A stretch of DNA of 14,736 bases. It comes from Alphaproteobacteria bacterium (GTDB taxonomy: Bacteria; Pseudomonadota; Alphaproteobacteria; UBA8366). Both the position numbers and the translations under genes were made by a program. The stretch is from positions 1-14,736 of the forward strand of contig JAOTYV010000094.1 in assembly GCA_029861675.1 (NCBI GenBank), in the 5' to 3' direction. Of this stretch, positions 1 through 6,623 are shown piece after piece; position 1 is the stretch's first letter; the number at the start of each line of letters is the position of its first letter. The notes beneath the pieces are model-generated. The model was not told the origin of the DNA. It was given only the letters and a program-made list of their open reading frames with translations, and ran no database searches.

Positions 1-159
1 ATCATTCCGAAGACCGGTCACGCCTGCAATCTCGAGGAGCCGGAAGCGTTCAACGCGGCGCTGCGCGAATTCTTCCTGCGCGTGGAACAGGGGCGGTGGG
101 ATCAACGCGATCCCCGGTCGATGAACAAGTCGATGCTTTATACGGGCGCCGAAAAATAG
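1..159 (+). CDS. Alpha/beta hydrolase, C-terminal fragment (5' end outside window)
   Basis: The frame is open from base 1 and ends with TAG at 157-159, giving the last 52 residues of a protein. The segment GHACNLEEPEAFNAALREFF is typical of the C-terminus of alpha/beta-hydrolase-fold enzymes: the His of 'GHACN' (seventh residue visible) would be the catalytic triad histidine, followed by the final helix. The tail (RDPRSMNKSM) adds about 25 residues after that helix. Substrate and the rest of the triad lie outside the window. It converges on the minus-strand monooxygenase with only 18 bases between stop codons. Fold assignment is fairly safe; specific function is unknown. Confidence 0.7.
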   Translation: MIPKTGHACNLEEPEAFNAALREFFLRVEQGRWDQRDPRSMNKSMLYTGAEK

Positions 160-177
160 GCACTGCCGTCCGTCCGG

Positions 178-1524
178 TTAGGCACCGCGCCGTGCGAGGC
201 TGCGCATGCGCTTGAGGGAGCGCCGCAGGTCGCGGCGGTAGGGTACGACCTCTTCCTCGATCGTGTGGCGCGGCGACGCCTTGTAGTTCTCTTGCGCCCA
301 TCGCCGCTTTGCCTCGATCGCCGCGCGCATTTCATCGTCCGGCGGCAAATTCGCCTCTCCCGCCTCGATCGCGCGGATCCAGCGCGCCTGATATTCGTAG
401 ATCATGTTGAGCGCGGTGTTGGTGTTGAACATGCCCATGAAATAGAGCCCCGGCAGGCCGGGCGGCGCGATACGCTGATAGAGGTCGATGGTGTTGTCGA
501 CGATCGGCAGCACGGCCGGCGACAGATAGGGCAGGTCGATCAGGTATCCGGTCGCGGCGATCAGCGTATCGAATTCTTCCGCCGTGCCGTCGCTGAAATG
601 AACGGTCTTGCCGTCGATCCGGTCGATCCCCTGTTTCACCTCGATGCGCCGGTAGGCGATGTGCCCGACCACGGTGGCGTTGCTGGTGACGTGGGCGCGT
701 TCGGTGAGCGGCTTGAAGCCGAGCTTCGTCATGTCGCCATGCACCGCGTAGGTCATGAAACGGATCAAACGCGAGCGCAGCCAATCGGGAATCCAGTCGC
801 GCTGTAAGTGGTTCGTGATGTCGGTAAAGGGCAAGCCGAAAAATAGTTTCGGCAGCACCTGAACCCCCGAACGCGCCACCAGCACCGTGCGCGGCGAGGG
901 AACGCAGACGTCGCTGACGATATCGCAGCCGCTGTTGCCGACGCCGACAACGCAAATCCGCTTGCCGACGAAATCTCCGGGCTCGCGGTAATCATGCGAG
1001 TGCACATACTCGCCGGTGAAGTCGTTCTGGAACATCGGCACGTGCAGCGGTTTGGTCAGGTGTCCGGTGCAGGCGATGACCGTGTCGAATTCCAAGATTT
1101 CGCCGTGCGCGGTCTCGACCTCCCAAAGCGGTTCGCCCTCGCCTGGCGTAAACGCGGGCCGCACGGCGGCGATGGGCGTCTTGAAACGAATGTGCGGCGT
1201 GACGCCGAAATGGTCGGCATAGGTTTTCAGGTAGGCGTGCATGTCGCGATGGTCGGGAAACGCCTGCACGTCCGGGGCGAAATCGAAATCGTGAAAATGC
1301 GTGACGCCCTTCGACGTGTTGATGTGCAGCGTGCGGTAACAGGAAGAGCGGCCGTTGTCGTTCTGATAACACCACAGCCCGCCGATCTGCGTGCCGATTT
1401 CGAAGATCGTTACGTCGAAGCCGGCCTGCAGCAGATATTTGCTGACGCATAGACCGGACGCGCCGGCGCCGATCACGGCGATGCGTTTCGCGCGTGCGTT
1501 GGTGTCGGAATGCAGCGCCGCCAT
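178..1524 (-). CDS. Flavin-containing monooxygenase (FMO-like, NAD(P)H-dependent)
   Basis: This 448-aa protein is a class B flavoprotein monooxygenase, a family that uses FAD and NADPH to hydroxylate N or S atoms or, in some branches, ketones. Visible motifs in order are the FAD-binding GAGASG at about residues 19-24, the FMO signature FxGxxxHxxxY as FTGEYVHSHDY at about 169-179, the NADPH-binding GVGNSG at about 194-199, and a late ATGY motif. Length fits FMO-type enzymes. A start six bases further out would be TTG at 1530, but GGAG at 1533-1536 is only two bases from it and eight bases from the ATG at 1524, so ATG is chosen. The gene is divergent from the dioxygenase at 1685 across 160 bases. 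Substrate cannot be deduced. Confidence 0.9.
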   Translation of the reverse strand: MAALHSDTNARAKRIAVIGAGASGLCVSKYLLQAGFDVTIFEIGTQIGGLWCYQNDNGRSSCYRTLHINTSKGVTHFHDFDFAPDVQAFPDHRDMHAYLKTYADHFGVTPHIRFKTPIAAVRPAFTPGEGEPLWEVETAHGEILEFDTVIACTGHLTKPLHVPMFQNDFTGEYVHSHDYREPGDFVGKRICVVGVGNSGCDIVSDVCVPSPRTVLVARSGVQVLPKLFFGLPFTDITNHLQRDWIPDWLRSRLIRFMTYAVHGDMTKLGFKPLTERAHVTSNATVVGHIAYRRIEVKQGIDRIDGKTVHFSDGTAEEFDTLIAATGYLIDLPYLSPAVLPIVDNTIDLYQRIAPPGLPGLYFMGMFNTNTALNMIYEYQARWIRAIEAGEANLPPDDEMRAAIEAKRRWAQENYKASPRHTIEEEVVPYRRDLRRSLKRMRSLARRGA

Positions 1525-1532
1525 TCTCAATG

Positions 1533-1536
1533 CTCC
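1533..1536 (-). promoter_or_regulatory. Ribosome binding site of the FMO gene
   Basis: GGAG on the minus strand, eight bases before the ATG at 1524. It decides between that ATG and the TTG two codons earlier, which it would nearly touch. Confidence 0.55.
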
Positions 1537-1581
1537 AAAGCTAAATCATTCAAGGTGCCGCGTGGAGTTTCGCCCACCAGC

Positions 1582-1612
1582 CCCGATGAATCAAAGTGAC
1601 CCGTCCATCGGG
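1582..1612. repeat. Inverted repeat between FMO and dioxygenase genes
   Basis: CCCGATG (1582-1588) and its exact complement CATCGGG (1606-1612) are separated by 17 bases, in the middle of the 160-base divergent spacer. It could be an operator for a dimeric regulator or chance in GC-rich DNA. There is no second copy in the window and no regulator gene next to it. Confidence 0.25.
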
Positions 1613-1684
1613 CGTTTGTGTCCGCGGCCGGGTTGATGTTCAATTCGGTTTGGAATTCGGAGAGACGAGCGTGAGGAACGGGCA

Positions 1685-2557
1685 ATGACAATTTCCGTAC
1701 GAGCGTTGACGCCGGCAGTGGGCGCCGAGGTGCAGGGCTTCGATATTGCCGCCGGAATCGACCGCGAAACGTTTCAGGAGATTCGGGACGCCTTCGAAGA
1801 GTACTCGGTCCTGGTGTTTCCCGGGCAGGATATCGACGATGCGCAACAGGTTGCTTTCAGCCGGCGTTTCGGCGCGTTGGAAGAAACCTACAAGCATGCC
1901 GGCAACCAGAATCGGGGCGGCTTGGTCGTGCACATTACCAATGTGGAGGAAGACGGCTCGCTGATACCGCCGGATGACGATCGGATCCGGTTTCGGCTCG
2001 GCAACCGGCTTTGGCATTCCGACAGTTCGTTCAAGCGCGTGCCGGCAACCGCCTCGCTGTTGTCGGGGCGCGAAGTGCCGCCGGAAGGCGGGCAGACCGA
2101 GTTCGCCAGCCTGCGCGCGGCCTATGCAGCCCTGCCGAAAGCGCGGCGCGATGCGTTGGACGGGCTGGTGGCGATCCATCATTACGCGAATTCGCGGCGC
2201 AACGAGAAAATTCAGGTGGCGAAGCCGGACGAAGATCGGCGTTTGCCGCCGGTGCCGCAGGCCGTGGTGCGGTCGAATCCGGTGAATGGGCGGAAGGGAC
2301 TCTACCTCGGTGCGCACGCGGCGCATATTGTCGGCATGCCGGAGGAGGAGGGCCGGTCGCTGCTCGAAGAGTTGCTGGCATTCGCGACGCAACGACAATT
2401 CGTCTACAGCCATGAATGGCGTCCGAAGGATTTGGTGATGTACGACAACCGCTGCGTGCTGCATCGCGTCTGCCCTTATGAGGTAACAAAACACCGGCGC
2501 GTGATGCATCGGACCACGGTGGCGGGGGTAGGGCCGACGGCGCCGATGGGAGCGTGA
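1685..2557 (+). CDS. TauD/TfdA-family Fe(II)/2-oxoglutarate-dependent dioxygenase
   Basis: This 290-aa protein spans the full length of the TauD/TfdA family, which hydroxylates a substrate while decarboxylating 2-oxoglutarate to succinate. The iron facial triad is visible: His111 and Asp113 in WHSDSSF, and the distal His260 in DNRCVLHR. Arginines at 271-276 (HRRVMHR) are placed to bind the 2-oxoglutarate carboxylate. The N-terminal 'GAEVQGFDIAAGID' and 'VLVFPGQ' segments are also typical. The start has AGG at 1674-1676, eight bases upstream. TfdA-like members act on aryloxyacetates and TauD on taurine; the sequence alone does not choose. It is divergent from the FMO, and the two may form one oxidative pathway (inference). 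Confidence 0.9.
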   Translation: MTISVRALTPAVGAEVQGFDIAAGIDRETFQEIRDAFEEYSVLVFPGQDIDDAQQVAFSRRFGALEETYKHAGNQNRGGLVVHITNVEEDGSLIPPDDDRIRFRLGNRLWHSDSSFKRVPATASLLSGREVPPEGGQTEFASLRAAYAALPKARRDALDGLVAIHHYANSRRNEKIQVAKPDEDRRLPPVPQAVVRSNPVNGRKGLYLGAHAAHIVGMPEEEGRSLLEELLAFATQRQFVYSHEWRPKDLVMYDNRCVLHRVCPYEVTKHRRVMHRTTVAGVGPTAPMGA

Positions 2558-2921
2558 AATTTCCCGAGTCGGCGAATCCGCGTTCCGAAATAGCCCAAAT
2601 TTCATAGATTTCTCTAGGATATGCAATGAATGGGTAGACGGTCTTTTCGTGGTATTTCCGAACCGTTAGCCCGATATCGATTGCGGCAACCCGCTTTTGC
2701 CCTTTTAACCGGGACAGCGCCTCGGGCAGTATGTGGCGTCCGAAGCCGCAGGGGTATGGGGCGGATTTGGTGCCGAGATCGCGTTCGTTGGAATTGCCGT
2801 TCGTCGCACGGGTCGATGCAGGGCCAAGCGAACCGGGTCGAGCCCGGCTGCTGCGGTAGAACCGGACGGTTCAAGGATGTCGCGAATCTTTCGATAATAA
2901 TAAGGACGCGTGGAGGTCCCA
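2558..2921. other. 364-base intergenic region upstream of hspQ
   Basis: No convincing gene is seen. Open frames crossing it on both strands (for example 2630-2971 +) have compositions unlike proteins and run into hspQ. The first 70 bases are AT-richer than the surroundings. Two small hairpins lie near the 3' end: CCGGG/CCCGG with a 5-base loop (about 2833-2847), and GAACCG/CGGTTC at 2859-2872. The last 50 bases hold a plausible promoter and the hspQ ribosome binding site. Confidence 0.5.
2870..2898 (+). promoter_or_regulatory. Possible housekeeping promoter for hspQ
   Basis: GATAAT at 2893-2898 differs from TATAAT at one base, and TTCAAG at 2870-2875 is a weak -35 seventeen bases upstream. 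Transcription would begin near 2905, just before the GGAGG. I could not find a clear heat-shock (CTTGAA/CCCCAT) promoter in the spacer. Confidence 0.3.
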
Positions 2922-3251
2922 ATGAAACACCGAATTGCCAAGTTCCAAATTGGTCAGATCGTGCATCATAAGAAATACGGATTTCGCGGCATCATTTTCG
3001 ACGTTGATCCGGAATTCGCCAATTCGGAAGAATGGTACGAGGCGATCCCGATGGAGACGCGTCCGCGCAAGGATCAGCCCTACTATCATCTGCTGGCCGA
3101 AAATAGCGATAAGACCACCTACATCGCGTATGTCTCCGAACAGAATCTCAAACATGACGACAGCGACGAACCGATTCTTCACCCCGGCATAAGCGACTAT
3201 TTCGATGGCGTGGAAGACGGCTGTTACGTGTTCCGGCAGAAATCGAACTAG
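2922..3251 (+). CDS. hspQ: HspQ-like heat shock protein / Lon adaptor (hemimethylated-DNA-binding YccV domain)
   Basis: This 109-aa protein matches HspQ/YccV, close in length to the E. coli protein. Family features run along nearly the whole chain: KFQIGQIVHHKKYGFRGIIF at residues 6-25, then DVDPEF, the WYEAIPMETRPRKDQPYYHLL core, 'TTYIAYVSEQNL', and a DGVEDGCYVF tail. In enterobacteria HspQ acts as a specificity factor for the Lon protease and was earlier described as binding hemimethylated oriC DNA; the role here is assumed by homology. GGAGG at 2912-2916 sits five bases before the ATG, so the GTG four codons earlier (2910), which lies inside that site, is rejected. It stands between catabolic genes with no obvious link to them. 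Confidence 0.9.
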   Translation: MKHRIAKFQIGQIVHHKKYGFRGIIFDVDPEFANSEEWYEAIPMETRPRKDQPYYHLLAENSDKTTYIAYVSEQNLKHDDSDEPILHPGISDYFDGVEDGCYVFRQKSN

Positions 3252-3269
3252 CGCCCGTCGCGAGGCGCT
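3250..3269 (+). terminator. Weak stem-loop after hspQ
   Basis: AGCGCC (3250-3255) pairs perfectly with GGCGCT (3264-3269) over an 8-base loop, starting within the hspQ stop codon. There is no T run after it, so it would be at best a partial or Rho-assisted end. Confidence 0.25.
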
Positions 3270-3333
3270 CCAACATTCAAACCGTTGAGCCGTGCGTCTT
3301 TGCCTCCGGTCAGGGCTGACGTAAAGTTTTTCT

Positions 3334-4989
3334 ATGTCCAAATCGAAGAAATTATCCCCGCGCCGGCCATACTCCGATCTACAGGAACATATGAAGGCCC
3401 TCGACGCGGCCGGCTTGCTGGTGACGGTGGACCGGGAGATCGACAAGGACCGTCACATGCATGCGCTGGTGCGCTGGCAGTTTCGCGGCGGCATTCCCGA
3501 AACCGAGCGCAAGGCGTTCCTGTTCACCAACATCGTCGACGCCAAGGGCCGCAAGTTCGACATGCCGGTGTTGATCGGCGGTCTCGCCGCCAACCCGGCG
3601 ATCTACTGCATCGGCATGGGGGTGCCGCGCGAAGAGATCGGCCCCGTCTGGGACCGGGCGATCGCCAATCCCATTGCGCCGAATAGTGTCGAGACCGCGC
3701 CGTGTCACGAGGTGGTGGTGGAGGGCGATGCGTTGGCCGGGGAAGGCAACGGCATGGACGCCCTGCCGATCCCGATCTCGACGCCGGGTTTCGATGCCGC
3801 GCCCTACCTCACCATGACCTGCTGCATCACCCGGGATCCGGAGACCGGGACGCAGAACATGGGCACCTACCGCGCTGGGCTGAAGGCGCCGGACCGGCTG
3901 GCGGTGCGCATGGCGACACGCCCGGGCGGCGCGGAAGGCTACATACACTGGCAAAAATATCAGGCGCGCGGCGAGAAGATGCCGATCGCCATCGTGCTCG
4001 GCGCGCCGCCGCCGGTGGTCTACACCGCGCCGCAGAAGCTGCGTGTCGGCCAAGACGAGTTGGCCGTCGCCGGCGGGATTGTCGGGGCGCCGATCGACAT
4101 CGTGCGCGCGCGGACCGTCGACCTGATGGTCCCGGCGGAGTCGGAACTGGTGATCGAAGGATTGATTGACACCGAATACCTGGAACCGGAAGCGCCGTTC
4201 GGCGAATCGCACGGCCACATTGCGCTCGAAGCGTACAACATGCGGATGCAGGTCACGGCGATCACCCATAAGCGCCGGCCGGTCATCCCGTCGATCGTGT
4301 CGCAGGTGACGCCGAGCGAATCCAGCGTGATCAAACGGGTCGCCTACGAGCCGCTGTTCCTCGCCCATCTGCGGGACGACCTCGGCATCAAGGGCGTGAC
4401 GCGCGTATCCATGCACGAACCGCTGACCAATATCCGCAAGGTGGTGTTCATCCAGGTGGCGCGCGGCATGCCGCGCACCGAGATTTGGCGCGCGCTGTAC
4501 GGCGCCTCGATGCTGCAATCAGCGGTCGGCAAATACGTGATCGCGGTGGACGAGGATATCGACCCGGACAATCCGGACGCGGTGTTCTGGGCCATGGGGT
4601 ATCGCAGCAATCCGGCGCTCGACGTGCAAATCCTGCCGCACCGCAATCGCGGGCACGGGCCGCGCGGCAGCGGCGAGGAAGATTCGACGATGCTGATCGA
4701 CGCCACGCTGAAGGGCGACATGCCGCCGGTGGCGTTGCCGAAAAAGCAATTCATGGAGGAGGCGAGGGAAATCTGGGAACGGCTCGGCCTGCCGCCGCTG
4801 GTCCCGCAAGCGCCCTGGCACGGTTATTCGCTCGGCGACTGGACCGACGAATGGGACGCAGCGGCGGCGCGCGCGGTCGAGGGCGGCTATCTGGAAAACG
4901 GCCGCCGCACCGATCAGCAGATCCGCAAGGGCGTGCGGCCGGAAACGCCGGTGCGTTCCGTTGCCGCGGATGACGAGGGCGGGTCATGA
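3334..4989 (+). CDS. UbiD-family (prenylated-FMN) decarboxylase, first paralogue
   Basis: This 551-aa protein is a full-length UbiD-type decarboxylase, which uses prenylated FMN to reversibly (de)carboxylate aromatic or unsaturated acids. Family landmarks are GMDALPIPI at 140-148, the cofactor/metal loop RDPETGTQNMGTYR ending at Arg180, VPAESELVIEG at 266-276 and EAPFGE at 286-291. Arg and Glu residues in these segments correspond to the region of the family's Glu-Arg-Glu catalytic network; I have not aligned the exact glutamates. The ATG at 3334 has no good ribosome site. AGGA precedes an internal ATG at 3391, but starting there would lose the conserved DLQEH segment, so the long form is kept. 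Its stop overlaps the next UbiD gene (ATGA). No ubiX is in the window to supply the cofactor. Confidence 0.9.
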   Translation: MSKSKKLSPRRPYSDLQEHMKALDAAGLLVTVDREIDKDRHMHALVRWQFRGGIPETERKAFLFTNIVDAKGRKFDMPVLIGGLAANPAIYCIGMGVPREEIGPVWDRAIANPIAPNSVETAPCHEVVVEGDALAGEGNGMDALPIPISTPGFDAAPYLTMTCCITRDPETGTQNMGTYRAGLKAPDRLAVRMATRPGGAEGYIHWQKYQARGEKMPIAIVLGAPPPVVYTAPQKLRVGQDELAVAGGIVGAPIDIVRARTVDLMVPAESELVIEGLIDTEYLEPEAPFGESHGHIALEAYNMRMQVTAITHKRRPVIPSIVSQVTPSESSVIKRVAYEPLFLAHLRDDLGIKGVTRVSMHEPLTNIRKVVFIQVARGMPRTEIWRALYGASMLQSAVGKYVIAVDEDIDPDNPDAVFWAMGYRSNPALDVQILPHRNRGHGPRGSGEEDSTMLIDATLKGDMPPVALPKKQFMEEAREIWERLGLPPLVPQAPWHGYSLGDWTDEWDAAAARAVEGGYLENGRRTDQQIRKGVRPETPVRSVAADDEGGS

Positions 4990-6623
4990 GCGCCGGTTCG
5001 AAAACCAAACGCGGCTATCGCGATTTGCAGGAACATCTCGCCGCGCTGCAAGACGCGGGGCTCCTGGTCACGATCGACGAGCCGATCGACAAGGACCGGC
5101 ACCTGCAGCCGCTCGTGCGCTGGCAGTTCCGCGGCGGGATGCCCGAATCGGAGCGCAAGGCGTTCCTGTTCACCAACGTCACCGACGCAAAAGGCCGGCG
5201 CTACGACATTCCGGTTCTGGTCGGCGCGCTGGCCGCCAATCCGGACATCTATTGCATCGGCATGGGAGTCGACCGCGACGAGATCGGCGCGCTGTGGCAG
5301 CGGGCGATCGCCAATCCGATTGCGCCCTGCGTCGTCACGGAGGCGCCGTGCCACGAGGTGGTGATCGACGGCGCGGCGTTGCAGGGCGAGGGCAACGGCA
5401 TGGACGCGCTGCCGATCCCGATTTCCTCACCGGGATTCGACGTTGCGCCCTATCTCACCATGACCGCGTGCATCACCCGCGATCCGGAAACCGGTACCCA
5501 GAACATGGGCACCTATCGCGCGGGGCTGAAGGCGCCGGACCGGCTCGCGGTGCGCATGGTGGTGCGGCCGGGCGGGGCAGAGGGCTATCTGCACTGGCAG
5601 AAATATCAGGCGCGCGGCGAGAAGATGCCGATCGCCATCGTGCTGGGCTGTCCGCCGGCGGCGATCTACACCGCGCCGCAAAAACTGCCGATCGGCCTGG
5701 AGGAACTGCATGTCGCCGGCGGTCTGGCGGGCGAGGCGATCAACGTGGTGAAAGCCAAGTCGGTCGACCTGATGGTGCCCGCGGAATCCGAACTGGTGAT
5801 CGAAGGGTTGATCGACACCGAGTACCTTGAGCCCGAAGCGCCGTTTGGCGAATCCAGCGGCTATGTGGCGCTGGAAGATTACAACATGCGCATGCAGATC
5901 ACCGCGATCACGCGCAAGGCGAAGCCGGTACTGCCGTCGATCATCTCGCAGGTGACGCCGAGCGAATCCAGCGTCATCAAGCGCGTCGCCTACGAGCCGC
6001 TGTTCCTGTCCCATCTGCGCGACGAGCTTGGCATCAAGGGCGTCGTCCGGGTCGCCATGCACGAGCCGCTCACCAACATCCGCAAGGTGATCTTCGTGCA
6101 GTTCGAACGCGGCGTGCCGCGCACCGAAATCTGGCGCGCGCTGTACGCCACCGCGTCGCTGCAGGCGGCCTGCGGCAAGTTCGTCATCGCGATCAACGAG
6201 GATATCGATCCGGACAATGGCGACGCGGTGTTCTGGGCGCTGGGGTACCGGGCGAACCCGGCGCTGGACGCGCGCATCCTGGACTATCAGAGCAAGGGGC
6301 AGGGCCCGAAGATCGAGCGCGGCGTCGAGGATGATTCCGCGCTGCTGATCGACGCCACGCTGAAGGACGACATGCCGCCGCTGGCGCTGCCGCGACCGCA
6401 ATTCATGGAGGAAGCGCGGGAAATCTGGAACGAGCTGGGCCTGCCGCCGCTCAAGCCCGAATCGCCCTGGCACGGCTACGAGCTCGGCCGCTGGAGCGAC
6501 CGCTGGGAGGCCATCGCGAACCGCGCGGTCGCCGGCGACTATCTCGAAAACGGCCGGATCAGCGACCAGCAGAAACGCAAGGGCGTGAAACCGGAAACGC
6601 CGGTGCCGGACGACCTATCCTGA
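4986..6623 (+). CDS. UbiD-family (prenylated-FMN) decarboxylase, second paralogue
   Basis: This 545-aa tandem paralogue of the preceding gene is about 76% identical by a block-by-block comparison by eye, with one small length change near residue 440. The same landmarks are present: GMDALPIPI, the loop ending NMGTYR at 173-178, ELVIEG at 269-274 and PFGE at 286-289. The two proteins are identical over the cofactor loop and the ELVIEG region. They differ most at residues about 220-258, 390-400 and 430-450, so active chemistry looks retained while surface or substrate contacts may have moved. The ATG overlaps the upstream TGA by the ATGA arrangement, implying translational coupling and a single mRNA. 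Its 3' end overlaps the convergent Rieske-GltB gene by nine bases. Confidence 0.9.
   Translation: MSAGSKTKRGYRDLQEHLAALQDAGLLVTIDEPIDKDRHLQPLVRWQFRGGMPESERKAFLFTNVTDAKGRRYDIPVLVGALAANPDIYCIGMGVDRDEIGALWQRAIANPIAPCVVTEAPCHEVVIDGAALQGEGNGMDALPIPISSPGFDVAPYLTMTACITRDPETGTQNMGTYRAGLKAPDRLAVRMVVRPGGAEGYLHWQKYQARGEKMPIAIVLGCPPAAIYTAPQKLPIGLEELHVAGGLAGEAINVVKAKSVDLMVPAESELVIEGLIDTEYLEPEAPFGESSGYVALEDYNMRMQITAITRKAKPVLPSIISQVTPSESSVIKRVAYEPLFLSHLRDELGIKGVVRVAMHEPLTNIRKVIFVQFERGVPRTEIWRALYATASLQAACGKFVIAINEDIDPDNGDAVFWALGYRANPALDARILDYQSKGQGPKIERGVEDDSALLIDATLKDDMPPLALPRPQFMEEAREIWNELGLPPLKPESPWHGYELGRWSDRWEAIANRAVAGDYLENGRISDQQKRKGVKPETPVPDDLS

Noticed and set aside
1640..2626. 328-residue minus-strand open frame
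   Set aside because: It is antisense to the TauD-type dioxygenase, whose catalytic residues are intact; the His/Arg-rich composition marks a shadow frame.
2670..2677. CCCGATAT as a heat-shock sigma -10 for hspQ
   Set aside because: There is no CTTGAA-like -35 at the right distance and it lies about 250 bases from the gene.
2830..2872. Possible tRNA or tRNA remnant suggested by GGGTCGAGCCC and neighbouring stems
   Set aside because: The loop is 5 rather than 7 bases, and no matching acceptor, D or anticodon arms can be drawn on either strand.
2630..2971. 113-residue plus-strand open frame before hspQ
   Set aside because: Composition is unlike a real protein, it has no ribosome site, and it overlaps hspQ in another frame.
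3379..6473. Long minus-strand open frames opposite the two UbiD genes (for example 3379-4518 and 5427-6473)
   Set aside because: Both show His/Arg/Asp-rich shadow translations that mirror each other because the UbiD genes are duplicates.
3334..6623. UbiD pair as one gene split by a frameshift, or an assembly duplication
   Set aside because: Each copy is full length with its own start, and they differ at about a quarter of residues, spread along the protein with many silent changes.
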